Shown here: positions 1 to 12,399 of the stretch, one piece after another | How positions within the stretch are numbered: the first letter of the stretch is position 1 | Layout: each line of letters starts with the position of its first letter | DNA from: Hydractinia symbiolongicarpus | Taxonomy: Eukaryota; Cnidaria; Hydrozoa; Anthoathecata; Hydractiniidae | DNA: 64,000 nucleotides | NCBI RefSeq assembly: GCF_029227915.1 | Contig: NC_079876.1 | Span: forward strand, 14,570,001-14,634,000 | Reading direction: 5' to 3' | Notes under the pieces: generated by a model | Database searches by the model: none | What the model was told of the DNA's origin: nothing | Seen by the model: only the letters and a program-made list of their open reading frames with translations | Position numbers and translations under genes: made by a program

Positions 1-11
1 TTTATTTTTGA

Positions 12-3000
12 ATGGGAGTAATTGCAGTTATTCATCCAGATCTTGGAATTGGTGGTGCTGAACGACTGATAATTGATGCTGCGTTAGCTCTTCAGCTGCA
101 AGGACATGAAGTGAAGATTTTCACAGCTCACCATGATAAAAGCCATTGCTTTAAAGAAACGAAAGATGGCACTCTCAGTATCATTGCGGCTGGCGATTGG
201 TTACCAAGACATATATTTTGGAAATGTTATGCATTGTGGGCTTATATCAGGATGATCTATGTATCATTCTATTTAGTTTTCATTTCATCATATGAACCAG
301 ATGTTATTATTTGTGATCAAGTATCAGCTTGTCTGCCCATTTTGAAGTTAAGCAAGAAGGCAAAGACTATATTTTATTGTCATTTCCCTGATATGTTATT
401 GACAAATAGAAAATCTATTCTCAAGAAGATATATCGTATGCCGTTAGACTGGCTAGAAGAATTTACTACAGGTATGCTTTTTTACCAAATTAGCTCCCTC
501 CTTGAAGTTAATAAGGGCACTCTTGTGGGGTGCTAATAGAGTCAAATCAAAACCGTCCCTAGTAATAAAGGAAAAAATAGTCAAGAATTTAACATTATAG
601 CTAACTTAAAAATTATATATTATGCATGATATAGTGTGTGTTTTTTCCTTTAAACTAACACATTTTTAGAATATACAGTACCAATCGCGAGTAACTATTC
701 ACGAGTATTAAACTGCAGGTACGAGTAATTTCTTCCGTGGGTATTCCACGAGTACGCGACGAGTATAATGCGCGTACGAGTACGTCAAAAATACTCGCAC
801 ATTTTTGCTACTGTACTCACACAGTACTCGCTAGCGTGCTCGAAAGACAAACGATATAATTAATCGAGAAACTGGCGGAGAATGCACTTGCGGCCAATAT
901 GCTTTTATGTTGGTGTTGGATTTGTTGAAAAACACTATTTTTATAGTGTTATTTTCTTCGTTCGTTAGTTTTCTATGTTCAATAGTGAGTTGAAGCTGGC
1001 ATTGAGATTACATGCTAACACTTTAAGCCCTGACGTATTGTTGATTTACAATCGAATCAGCAGTCCCATTTGGAACCATGCCACAGGGACCTGACACTCC
1101 GAAGAGCCAGACGAGTCTAAACTGATTCGCGTTATATTCAACTCAACTGCTGGAAAATGCGCACCAACGCAAGCTATATATGATAGCCAGAACGAGGGAG
1201 AACCTCAATTGCCTTACGACGGAGTCGTAACTTTCAAGCGAACTCTTTTGCTTCTGAACAAACAAACAAACCAACGTCACTTCTGAAAAATGATTTTTAA
1301 GTCTAAAAATACCGAATGAAATTCAGTCGTCTCCGTTATAAAGATCTCCTCACTCTCTCCAAAACAGACAGACTATCTGTAATAATTCATTATTTTGTTT
1401 ATTTTAACTAAGACGCAGATCCTTGATACACATTATTTTTTAATATAATATTTTTCACATAAGAACATAAAGCTTCATAGAAACAAAATTTAGTTCTGAA
1501 ATTTAGTGCTGAAATGCTCCTTTAAATTTCGAAATGGCGAAATACTGATAGCTACATGATAGACTTGAAAGCTACTTATAGTTTATGACAACCCATTTTG
1601 AAGTAATTAGGGAACTCACTCAAAATTCCGGTGCACATCATTCTCACTGGATCCAAGATTTCCCTGCCGGGCACATTTTTACTTTTGGTTACTTACAAAC
1701 CAATAAAATTAAATGCGATTGGCCTAATTTGGTCTCCAGAATTCATTGTTTAATTCATGCTTGCGAAGAAAAAGGAATAATGTTTGAATGTACCAACAAA
1801 ACATTTAGCTAAGAGAAAAAAGCATTCAGATAGCAGATGTAAATAGCAAAGGGTTTCCTCGTTGGTGAGAAATTAACTATATAAATTCAAAGTTATAAAG
1901 AGCCATTACAGCAACGTATACATTTTTATGTAAACTAAAGAGAATTTGTTGCAACATAAAAAAAAATTATGAAAAATAAAATGTTATTTCTTACGACGCG
2001 AATATGAAGTAAAAGTTTTCACAATGTGTAAGGTAGCAGAAAAATGTGAGCTATCGATAAAAATTACGCTACGACGAATTCCTGTTTTTTATCTTATACT
2101 CGCACACGTACTCACAAATCATTCACTTACTGTACTTGCATGCGCAAGAAACTATACTCGAGGGTATGGAGTAGTATACTCGCCGATTACTCGTACTCGT
2201 CTTGCACTTTACTCGGCATTTAATGTACCCGTACTCGTATACTCGTGTATAGTTACTTGCGATCGGGACTGTAAACATCTTAACAACCTAAAGTTAAATA
2301 TCCTTTTATTGTCCTAATCAGCACTGTTATGAACAATTGAGAAAATGTTTTATATTTTTTTAAAAAGTATTAGGGAACATATTTGACAGAACTTGTCTGC
2401 GACCTATTGTTTGCAAGGTGGACACACCTTAAAATTTTTTATACTGGATGCATTATTTTTTCTTGAAAGCATTTAGCATAAGCTAATGTTGTGATGCGAA
2501 TTGTTTTTTAGGTCTAGCTGACATTGTACTAGTAAACAGCAATTTCACTGCCCAAATATTTCACGACACATTCACATCTCTATTCACCCTAAGGCCAGTT
2601 GTTTTATATCCAAGTTTAAATTTCAAAACATTCACAACAATAGAAGAATCGATCAAGCAGAAAAAAATATTAACAGATATTGTGCCACCTCAAGCGGAAT
2701 ATATATTTTTATCAATCAATCGATATGAAAGAAAGAAAAACCTTGCTTTAGCAATTAACTCATTAAGAAAAGTAAAAGATGAATGTTCTTCAGAAGTATG
2801 GAAAAAAGTTTATTTAATTATGGCAGGTGAGAATAATGTACTTATCAGAGTTTATTGTGTGATGAAAGTTGCATTTCGTGAATTTATGCAACAAAAATCT
2901 GTTACAATCTGTTGCATTTATACTTCATCTAATCTCAAGTTTTACCTGAAGACAAATAAGTTTAAAATTTGCACCTTACACCAATTAAAAATTTAAAAAG

Positions 3001-6000
3001 GATGTATATAGTGGTCTGGAAAAACATTAGCAGAGTACAGCCCTATAGACCATGGTAGAGGTTGGCAACAGATAATTTTAACTAAAACAACTAAAACATT
3101 TAACATTAAAATTATTGTTTCTCTAGATATAATTATGTTACATTTTGTTTATTATATTTTTATTTTTTTTATTTTGCTTAGGAGGTTATGACGAGCGTGT
3201 TGAAGAGAACAAAACGCATTACATAGAACTTGAAAGTCTAGCATCAAAACTGGCTTTAAAAAATCATATAACATTTGTACGTTCATTCAGTGACGAAGAA
3301 AAAGTTAGTTTATTGAAAACAGCCACCTGTCTTCTCTACACACCTAGTAATGAACATTTTGGTATTGTGCCAATTGAAGCAATGTTTATGAAGTGTCCCG
3401 TTATAGCATGCAAAAGTGGGGGGCCTTTGGAGACTGTGAAGCACGAGGTAGGTAGTATTCAGAAAAGTATTTTTTTAAGGTTTCTTTAAGAGGTCTTTAG
3501 TGCACTTATAAAACCAATATCATGCATGCAAAAGTTTATTTTTTATAAAAAATGGCTCGGGTATTATCTTATTTCTCAGAATTAGGTGCCCCTTTGCGTG
3601 TGCAAGGGCGATTGCTTGCCCTTTACTGAGGCCTGCGCAATTGATAGAAAATATCCAAACAATACTAAAAAACTAAGGGGCTACCAAGTTCCACCTGTCC
3701 CCTCTCAATCATCCCAAACAATACATTCACAAGACATGTCATAACACCGTGTCTCCACTTATGCATATTGTAAAATTGTTCTAACAGATGTTTCAGTTCA
3801 ACCTCTTCTCAATTTGGTAGGCCAAGTTAGGCTTTGCTGAGTGGGAGCATCACATCAACTTTCAGCTTATAATTTTCTTAATGTGGAAGATTATTCAGTG
3901 CTCTCGTTCTGAATTGTGAGAGTTATACTCTCGGTTTTGGTTAACCCACTGTTAATTGTGTAACCCTGAATATAAAGGTTAACTTTCCTGTGTTTATTTC
4001 TTAGGAGACTGGATTTCTTTGCCATCCAACATCTGATGATTTTTCTCAAGCAATGATGAAATTTATTGAGAACGATTCACTCACTACCACTCTTGGTGCA
4101 GCTGGTCACAAAAGGGTTGTGGACAAGTTCTCCTTTGATGCCTTCTCAACAAAACTGGACAAAACTGTGAGTACTAGTAAAAAAATTTTGTTTTGCATCA
4201 GAAACGTCGCAGAATTAGATTAGAATTTTCGAAACATTGTCAAAATATCAGGAAAAAAAAGGAAGATCAGTTTGATTTGTTTGGAAATTAAGGAATTTGA
4301 ATTTAAAATTTGCTATTTAGAGCTGTTTTTATTTTTTTTAAATATAAGAAAGAATCAGCTTTTTACAGGCTGTTATGTTTCTATCAAATTTACTTTTTTT
4401 AACAAAGTCCAAGCTTCCAATTGTTGTGTAGTTTGTAACTGAAAAAATGATGTCATATCAGCAATTTTAGTAAAAAAAAGAGTAAATTTATTTACTGAGG
4501 AAGCCGCAGTTTCAAGTTCTATAGATTTGCTTTAAAAATTGGGAATTGAGTTTTTCTTATAAAAACTATGTATTTTAAGAGGAGAAAAATGTGCGGTTAT
4601 TTATAATTTTGCGGGAGTTTTTCTACGCAGTTGTTGTCACAAGGATTTATATTATAAGAACACAAATAAAAGCCTAAATATGAAAAAATAATCCAATTTA
4701 GAACATTGTCACATTCACATGCGGTGAAGGGTATCTTTAAGAGACAAGAGAGGAGTTGAACGTCCTCCACCATTCCTTAAAAAATAAAAAAAAAACAAGG
4801 TCATACAGTTTTTTTTTCATTTTTAAGATTTTAGTAAGAAAATCTTTCTCAAATGCCATTGTTCTTCATAAAAGAATCTAGTTAAGTCATGAGTTTCTAC
4901 CAGAATAAAAAACAGGGCTGTAACAGAATGATAAATTAAAAATATATTAATGATATCAGCTAATTTTTTTAAATAAGGTGTCCCAGTTACAAGATTCAAA
5001 CGCCTTTTTTTGCATTTACGCTACAAAAAAACAGGGAAAAGTCGACATGAAGTTTCGACGAGTTTGTCTTAAAACCAAATTGATTTGCTTGGTTTTTTTG
5101 GTTAGGATTGTGTAGAAATAAGACTTTTACCAGGATAAGTATGTGTACAGTCAACAGATTTTTTATACAACATGCCCAGTGCAGCACTTAGTAAACTGAA
5201 AAAATCTGCTAGTAGAGTGAAATTAATAAACATAGCTTTGTAGAAGCCAGTTAACCATTAAAGGATTAATTCTTTATTAAAACGACGCGTTCAGGCTTTA
5301 ATGAAGGTAAAGCAACAACCAAAAAATGGTTAGTGTTGCTAGTGTTGTTTCATGTCTCATTAGTACTTTCTGTATGATTAGTGGTTATTCTTAGTTTTAC
5401 CTCTAAAGTGATCCACAAATTCAGTTGTTATTTCATGTGTCTTAATGGTAAATAATTGAATCTTTGAGAAAACGCAACCTTTTTCCAAAATTTTTATGAA
5501 TGAGTATTTTTTTAACCTATCTGCTTTGTGATACAGTGATCATACGGCTTTTTATTTTGAGCAACTTTGACCAATTTAGGGACGTTATCTTTTGTTACTT
5601 TGTATCCAGAGTAAATGGTGTTATTTTCATTCCATGGAATTCCAATATCTTCCAAATTATTAAAGTTGTAGTTTAGTGTCTTCTAAGAGTGTCCAAGGTT
5701 TCAAGAATGGTTCTTTGATGTTAAGGTGAAAAGCGTAACCTGAACGTAGCCTATATACAACGCGTCAGTGTTAGATGTAGCCATGAAAATTCGGAGTCAA
5801 TATCATCCTTGTAAAAAGACTTCTTGAAGACGACGATCTATTTCAATGTTGTATAAAGATATGAATTCAAGGCCCTTTGATTAGGTTTTTTTGATTCGGT
5901 TAGTGCGTTGTTTATCCTGTATTATATTTAACTGCACAAGTCACCGGTAGGTTAGCACTCATTTTCACACATGATGGATCGTGTATTCGAGATTCTTTAG

Positions 6001-6448
6001 ATGATTGATTAAATGCAGCGATGTGATCTATATACGATGATTGTGCAAGTTAATTATGCTACCTAAAATCAATGACAACCAGTAATTCTCAAAGGACGAC
6101 ATCCTTGCAATATTGGCCTATTTAATCCTAGGATTGTCTCCCGCTTTTCGCAACAAAACCGTAAATTTTCTCTTTTAAATATTATCTCCTGAATTTTGTT
6201 CAGATGTTGTTTATGTGGAATCTAATCTCAGGAGTTTGTCGTTCGGGTTGCAAATAAAGTAAAAAGTTGATACCAGTTTATATCGTGTGAAGAGTTATAT
6301 AATAATCCGAGTGTATCTGTATTGTCTATTTCAGGTGAGAGCGCTCTGTGAAGATGATGCGATAGATCGTACGCGAGAGAGAATCATCATCGTCGCTGTT
6401 GTCATGGTTATATTTTTAACGATTTTACTACGCGTTGTGTGGTTTTGA
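12..6448 (+). CDS. ALG2: ALG2-type alpha-1,3/1,6-mannosyltransferase, five exons, complete
   Basis: Exons 12-471, 2512-2826, 3182-3447, 4005-4166 and 6335-6448 join with matching phases (1,1,0,0) into 438 codons plus TGA; human ALG2 is similar in length (416 aa). The family adds the second and third mannose to the dolichol-linked N-glycan precursor on the cytosolic ER face. Visible: N-terminal [11 protein letters not shown] glycine-rich motif (residues 8-18), CDQVSAC, FYCHFPD, then [13 protein letters not shown] at the first splice, AGGYDERV across the second, and the GT-B family 4 EX7E motif in [12 protein letters not shown] followed by KSGGPLE. The last exon encodes a short basic stretch and a hydrophobic segment (about residues 418-434), a C-terminal membrane anchor. 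An in-frame TGA lies directly before the ATG at 12, so this is the first start available in the exon. Introns 1 and 4 are large; intron 1 holds a transposon. Confidence 0.93.
676..2271. mobile_element. Tc1/mariner-like non-autonomous element in ALG2 intron 1
   Basis: The two ends are inverted copies beginning CAGTACCAATCGCGAGTAAC on the left and CAGTCCCGATCGCAAGTAAC on the right (read inward), similar for about 34 bp. They are flanked on both sides by TA (674-675 and 2272-2273), the target duplication of Tc1/mariner-type elements. Inside each end lies a field of degenerate ACGAGTA repeats (roughly 700-840 and 2090-2250). No transposase is recognisable. A 75-codon open frame at 1585-1812 (starting [13 protein letters not shown]) is not recognised; it may be a remnant or chance. 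Confidence 0.7.
4167..6334 (+). other. ALG2 intron 4, no gene seen
   Basis: A 2.2 kb AT-rich intron between the GTGAGT donor at 4167 and the acceptor at 6333-6334. I see no conserved open frame, clear transposon end or tandem array in it. Short open frames such as the one on the minus strand at 4996-5187 look random. Confidence 0.6.
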
Positions 6449-6548
6449 TTCTTTTACCACGTGTTCACTTAACGTTCCAGCACATAAAAAGATTACGTAC
6501 CACGTGACGTTATACAATTCGAATACAAAATAGGTAGTGATGGTGACG

Positions 6549-6655
6549 AACTTAACCAATCTCGTCCCCAGTGCTTCTTTTTCCGCTGAGTCGTACTACT
6601 TCTTTTCTGCTAGCTACATATAAGAAATCGAAAAGAAGCCCTGGGTACCAGTTGG
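6549..6655. repeat. Small fold-back repeat with CCCAG..CTGGG ends
   Basis: CTCGTCCCCAGTGCTTCTTT near 6566 is mirrored by AAAAGAAGCCCTGGGTACCA near 6630, giving a hairpin-forming fold-back. Similar GGGACGAGG/CCTGGGGAC signatures recur at about 7010-7025, 7490, 8170-8190 and 56800-56905, so this is a dispersed MITE-like family. No target duplication was resolved. Confidence 0.4.
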
Positions 6656-7474
6656 AACTAAACTTTATTATTTCTAGTTATTTTTTTGATTTTATAATTT
6701 TTTCTTATAAACACACAGTACAACATAATCTTATTTTCAGTTGTTAGGAATCTGTTAGCGTTTCGTCTAAATGAGCGTTTGAAAAATATAGAATCAACTC
6801 AGGATGCTTTATCTCTCATTCGTGGTATTCAGTTTTCTTATGTACGCAATTTATATTTATTTTGTAGAATAGACTTTAGATATTATCTTTGATTCTTTCC
6901 GTCGCAAGTCAACGTTTATCTAACTTTCAATTTCCTCACCTGGAGATCCAGCATTGTTCTTTCCACCCTCAGTCCTCATTTTTGCCTTTTCCATACAAGA
7001 GATAAAAAATCCCTGGGGACAAGGATACTTCAATATTTTTGGGTGGAAAATACCATCTTAATAAAGTTCATCTCCTCAAACTCTACTCGAAAAGAACAGC
7101 AACACGTTATTCTGCAATAGTTGTTTTCCAAAGACGAAGATTTTTCAGAATTGTACTCGAGGTCACAGACTGAGTCGACTTTTTTAACATAACTCATTTT
7201 TGTATCCGTTGTGAATTAATTGTTTCATTTTCTGACAAAACTTGATCATGTCGTTGTGTTCAACTTGAACCGCGCCGCGATTAAAACAAAATCAAGATAT
7301 CCTAATTTCGAAATTGATTAAAGCTAACTTTAGTTCAATTAAACCTTCGTAAGGTCAATATTTTCCATACTGTATATTTCGCGTATGAAAAAACTTTCGT
7401 GAATACATAGAAATGACTAATTCGCGAGACATCCAGTTAAAAATGGCCTCGTGGTGCAATAATTTAACAAACAC

Positions 7475-7595
7475 AAGCTTATGGGGTACCATAGTGTCAC
7501 CCTCGTCCCCAGGTTTTTTGCCTTCATTTAATGAGAGAAGACCAAAAAGGCAAAAAAACAACCTAAGGACAAGGGTGCCATAGCTTATTAGTACT
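7475..7595. repeat. Palindromic MITE-like repeat
   Basis: The left arm (about 7488-7522, ACCATAGTGTCACCCTCGTC then CCCAGGTTTTTTGCC) pairs with the right arm (about 7545-7592) read in reverse: GGCACCCTTGTCCTTAGG then TTGTTTTTTTGCC. The short loop contains only low-complexity purines. It belongs to the same CTCGTCCCCAGG family as the fold-back near 6.6 kb. Confidence 0.5.
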
Positions 7596-8344
7596 AACAG
7601 CTTTCACGGGTATTGTAGCGTTTTTCACGAAATCAGTCAAATTTTGCAAAATTTATTTATGCAAATATTATTCAGGAAAGCATTATTTAGGAAAATTTAT
7701 AGCTCGGGGAAAAAATCAATAATAAACTCAGTGCGTGCGTTGCTACGCAATCCGCGAAAATTAATGCCCTAAAAATGGTTTATCTGACCCGCGAAAAATT
7801 CTTATTTTTCCAGGCTAATTTCTTGAGACAAGACGATTTCAGGGCAAATTGGGCAACTATATTAGTTTTCAAGAAATCTAGGACTAGGAAAACAACAAGT
7901 TTTTTCAGAAAATACATTCCATGTCGTTTTGAATATCTCAATTTGCAAAATGTAAAACCAGCACGATAATTTCAGGACCACAGTCACCTAGGCGAAACTT
8001 AGGTCTTATAACCTCTTTTGCTTTTATAAAGAAACATTTTTAAACCAAGTAGAATATTAGAACACAATATCACTTATCTCTCTCGTTCGTTTTCTACTGA
8101 AGTGAAAAAGTTACTTTTTAGGACACCCTCGTTTTTTAAAACGGCGAAAATATTTCTCCCATAGAGACAACGCAAAAATCCCTGGGAATGACTTTCAGGA
8201 AAATGTCAATAAAATTGAAAATACTGTTTATTTATTTAAAGTTTAAAAATTTACATCAGTACGTATGGATAAAACGTAAAACCTAGAACGCAATCTCCTT
8301 GATCAGTCACGCAAAAAGCTTTGTTTACTCGATATGTGTAAGCA
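7596..8344. other. Intergenic, no gene seen
   Basis: AT-rich sequence with further scattered GGGACGAGG-like family fragments (for example near 8170). A 64-codon open frame at 7775-7969 starting MVYLTREKFLFF has no recognisable domain. No splice-linked coding sequence was found. Confidence 0.4.
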
Positions 8345-8536
8345 ACCTCGTTTCCAGGACTTTTTGTCTCTAATCGGCGCTGCGCTTACTGATAGGTCTG
8401 ACGAGAAAGGTTGGTAAGTCGTCCACGTATTACTTCCTGAATATAAAGGAGATATAGTATTCAACATGTGTTAGACCTATGTACGTTCCCAAGCCTTGTG
8501 GAGATATGATGTGCTATTCTCCATAAAGCACAAGTG
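8345..8536. repeat. Unique flank of composite repeat element, copy 1 outer side
   Basis: The stretch from about 8345 to 8536 (for example TAAGTCGTCCACGTATTACT and GAGATATGATGTGCTATTCT) reappears in reverse complement at about 30521-30700, directly outside the second 10-bp array. The two arrays therefore belong to the same longer element, which carries its own flank on this side. Confidence 0.75.
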
Positions 8537-11506
8537 TAGTAGCCTGTAGTAGAGCGTAGTAGAATGTATTTCTCTGTAGTAAAGCGTATTTCTCTGTAGT
8601 AGAGTGTAGTAGCCTGTAGTAGCTTGTAGTAGAGTGTAGTAGCTTGTAGTAGAGTGTAGTAGAGCGTATTTCTCTGTAGTAGAGCGTATTTCTCTGTAGT
8701 AAAGCGAATTTCTCTGTAGTAGAGTGTAGTAGCGTGTAGTAGAGCGTAGTAGAGCGTATTTCTCTGTAGTAGAGTGTAGTAGCCTGTAGTAGCTTGTAGT
8801 AGAGTGTAGTAGCTTGTAGTAGAGTGTAGTAGAGCGTATTTCTCTGTAGTAGAGCGTATTTCTCTGTAGTAAAGCGAATTTCTCTGTAGTAGAGTGTAGT
8901 AGCGTGTAGTAGAGCGTAGTAGAGCGTATTTCTCTGTAGTAGAGTGTAGTAGCCTGTAGTAGCTTGTAGTAGAGTGTAGTAGCGTGTAGTAGAGCGTAGT
9001 AGAATGTATTTCTCTGTAGTAAAGCGTATTTCTCTGTAGTAGAGTGTAGTAGCCTGTAGTAGCTTGTAGTAGAGTGTAGTAGCGTGTAGTAGAGCGTAGT
9101 AGAATGTATTTCTCTGTAGTAAAGCGTATTTCTCTGTAGTAGAGTGTAGTAGCGTGTAGTAGAGCGTAGTAGCGTGTAGTACAGCGTAGTAGAATGTATT
9201 TCTCTGTAGTAAAGCGTATTTCTCTGCAGTAGAGTGTAGTAGCCTGTAGTAGCTTGTAGTAGAGTGTAGTAACGTGTAGTAGAGCGTAGTAGAATGTATT
9301 TCTCTGTAGTAAAGCGTATTTCTCTGTAGTAGAGTGTAGTAGCCTGTAGTAGCTTGTAGTAGAGTGTAGTAGCGTGTAGTAGAGCGTAGTAGAATGTATT
9401 TCTCTGTAGTAAAGCGTATTTCTCTGTAGTAGAGTGTAGTAGCCTGTAGTAGCTTGTAGTAGAGTGTAGTAACGTGTAGTAGAGCGTAGTAGAATGTATT
9501 TCTCTGTAGTAAAGCGTATTTCTCTGTAGTAGAGTGTAGTAGCCCGTAGTAGACTGTAGTAGAGTGTAGTAGCGTGTAGTAGAGCGTAGTAGAATGTATT
9601 TCTCTGTAGTAAAGCGTATTTCTCTGTAGTAGAGTGTAGTAGCCTGTAGTAGCTTGTAGTAGAGTGTAGTAGCTTGTAGTAGAGTGTAGCAGAGCGTATT
9701 TCTCTGTAGTAGAGCGTATTTCTCTGTAGTAATGCGTATTTCTCTGTAGCAGAGTGTAGTAGCGTGTAGTAGAGCGTAGTAGCGTGTAGTACAGCTTAGT
9801 AGAATGTATTTCTCTGTAGTAAAGCGTATTTCTCTGTAGTAGAGTGTAGTAGCCTGTAGTAGCTTGTAGTAGAGTGTAGTAACGTGTAGTAGAGCGTAGT
9901 AGAATGTATTTCTCTGTAGTAAAGCGTATTTCTCTGTAGTAGAGTGTAGTAGCCTGTAGTAGCTTGTAGTAGAGTGTAGTAGCGTGTAGTAGAGCGTAGT
10001 AGAATGTATTTCTTTGTAGTAAAGTGTATTTCTCTGTAGTAGAGTGTAATAGCCTGTAGTAGCTTGTGGTAGAGTGTAGTAGCGTGTAGTAGAGCGTAGT
10101 AGAATGTATTTCTCTGTAGTAATGCGTATTTCTCTGTAGTAGAGTGTAGTAGCGTGTAGTAGAGCGTAGTAGCGTGTGGTAGAGCGTAGTAGAGCGTAGT
10201 AGAATGTATTTCTCTGTAGTAAAGCGTATTTCTCTGTAGTAGAGTGTAGTAGCCTGTAGTAGACTGTAGTAGAGTGTAGTAGCGTGTAGTAGAGCGTAGT
10301 AGAATGTATTTCTCTGTAGTAAAGCGTATTTCTCTGTAGTAGAGTGTAGTAGCCTGTAGTAGCTTGTAGTAGAGTGTAGTAGCGTGTAGTAGAGCGTAGT
10401 AGAATGTATTTCTCTGTAGTAAAGCGTATTTCTCTGTAGTAGAGTGTAGTAGCCTGTGGTAGCTTGTGGTAGAGTGTAGTAGCGTGTAGTAGAGCGTAGT
10501 AGAATGTATTTCTCTGTAGTAATGCGTATTTCTCTGTAGTAGAGTGTAGTAGCGTGTAGTAGAGCGTAGTAGCGTGTGGTAGAGCGTAGTAGAGCGTAGT
10601 AGAATGTATTTCTCTGTAGTAAAGCGTATTTCTCTGTAGTAGAGTGTAGTAGCCTGTAGTAGACTGTAGTAGAGTGTAGTAGCGTGTAGTAGAGCGTAGT
10701 AGAATGTATTTCTCTGTAGTAAAGCGTATTTCTCTGTAGTAGAGTGTAGTAGCCTGTAGTAGCTTGTAGTAGAGTGTAGTAGCGTGTAGTAGAGCGTAGT
10801 AGAATGTATTTCTCTGTAGTAAAGCGTATTTCTCTGTAGTAGAGTGTAGTAGCCTGTGGTAGCTTGTGGTAGAGTGTAGTAGCGTGTAGTAGAGCGTAGT
10901 AGAATGTATTTCTCTGTAGTAATGCGTATTTCTCTGTAGTAGAGTGTAGTAGCGTGTAGTAGAGTGTAGTAGCGTGTAGTAGAGCGTAGTAGAGCGTAGT
11001 AGAATGTATTTCTCTGTAGTAAAGCGTATTTCTCTGTAGTAGAGTGTAGTAGCCTGTAGTAGACTGTAGTAGAGTGTAGTAGCGTGTAGTAGAGCGTAGT
11101 AGAATGTATTTCTCTGTAGTAAAGCGTATTTCTCTGTAGTAGAGTGTAGTAGCCTGTAGTAGCTTGTAGTAGAGTGTAGTAGCTTGTAGTAGAGTGTAGC
11201 AGAGCGTATTTCTCTGTAGTAGAGCGTATTTCTCTGTAGTAATGCGTATTTCTCTGTAGTAGAGTGTAGTAGCGTGTAATAGAGCGTAGTAGAGCGTATT
11301 TCTCTGTACCAGAGTGTAGTAGCCTGTAGTAGTTTGTAGTAGAGTGTAGTAGCCTGTAGTAGAGCGTAGTAGAATGCATTTCTCTGTAGTAAAGCGTACT
11401 TCTCTGTAGTAGAGTGTAGTAGCCGGTAGTAGAGCGTAGTAGAGCGTATTTCTCTGTAGCAGAGTATAGTAGCCTGTAGTACCTTGTAGTAGAGTGTAGT
11501 AGCCTG
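8537..11506. repeat. 10-bp-unit satellite array 1 (297 units in register)
   Basis: The whole interval is a chain of decamers: TAGTAGAGTG, TAGTAGCCTG, TAGTAGCTTG, TAGTAGCGTG, TAGTAGAGCG, TAGTAGAATG, TATTTCTCTG, TAGTAAAGCG and a few variants. Every unit starts at a position ending in 7, from 8537 through 11497, so about 2970 bp contain no net insertion or deletion relative to the 10-bp grid. Decamers are ordered into higher-order units of roughly 90-120 bp. On the minus strand no frame contains a stop, which gives spurious open frames of 1009 aa (11543-8514) and 527 aa (11379-9796). Their 10-residue repeats (LLHSTTEKYA, LLQRNTLYYR) follow from 30 nt being three decamers. I do not call these genes. 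Confidence 0.95.
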
Positions 11507-11934
11507 TTAAGAAGCGCAGGGGTTTACAGCAGTTAAGCTTCATACAAATAGTTTCAAAAAATATTCTAACTTTTCAGTTAAATTGAACTGGGGAAAACGG
11601 CGTTCAAGTGACTACCATCGCCATGATGGTCTCGCACTATATACAAACGAAAAATTATCTGGACATCTTCCCACAAAAAGATTCTCATCAGTACATCAAT
11701 TGTAGTTAGTAGATAAACAAGCCATGATGGCCGATTCGCCAGTGGTCATTATAATATCAGAGACAAAGAAACAAATTTAGCAGACACGCCTAAATATTCA
11801 TTTTCAATTTCACATCTTGTGTTTTACTGCGCTTACCCAACGAGACATGATCAGTTTGTTTGAGTCTAACAGAATACATCACAAGCAATGTATGTTCCAA
11901 ATACCATTAGTGAAGGCGAGTGATCAGTATTACG
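11507..11934. repeat. Unique flank of composite repeat element, copy 1 inner side
   Basis: Sequence such as TTCAATTTCACATCTTGTGT and GCGCTTACCCAACGAGACAT (about 11800-11855) recurs in reverse complement at about 28890-29060, next to the second array. It recurs again, more diverged, at about 28333-28520 with no array attached. It is therefore part of the same multi-copy element as the decamer array. Confidence 0.75.
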
Positions 11935-12385
11935 TAAGAGATACGGTTGTTTCCGTAAATTAGACCCTTGATAAAAATTTAGAAAAAAGCTCCTGTTTTA
12001 GAAGCAATCCATACATCACAGATTCGGTTGTTTCAGTAAATTAGACCTTTGATAAACCTTCAGGAAAGAGCTCCTGTTTCTAGAAGTAATCCATACATCT
12101 CAGATTCAGTTGTTTCGGTGGATTGGGCCATTGTTAAGCATTCAGGAAAAAGCTCCTATTTCTAGAAGCAATCCATATATCACAGATGCGGTTATTTTGG
12201 TAAATTGAGCCATTGATAAACATTCAGGAAAAAGATCCTGTTTTAGAAGCAATCCGTACATAATAGAATTACTTGTTTCGGTGAGCTAGGCCATTGATAA
12301 AAATTCAGGAAAATGGTCATGTTTCTAGAAGCAATCTATACATAACAGGTTCAGTTGTTTTGGTGAATTGGTCCTTTCATAACCT
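11935..12385. repeat. Tandem repeat, about 82-bp unit, five to six copies
   Basis: A unit containing GAAGCAATCCATACATCACA, then a CGGTTGTTTCGGTAAATTAG-like segment, then TTCAGGAAAAAGCTCCTGTT recurs about every 82-83 bp. Copies are roughly 75-90 % alike by eye. The array starts directly beside the flank of the decamer element. Confidence 0.8.
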
Positions 12386-12399
12386 TTTAGATAATACTT

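Noticed and set aside
8537-11506. CRISPR array
   Set aside because: Animal genomic context, no spacers, continuous decamers.
8514-11543. 1009-aa and 527-aa open frames on the minus strand
   Set aside because: They lie entirely in the decamer array; absence of stops on that strand in all frames explains them. No splice signals or domain.
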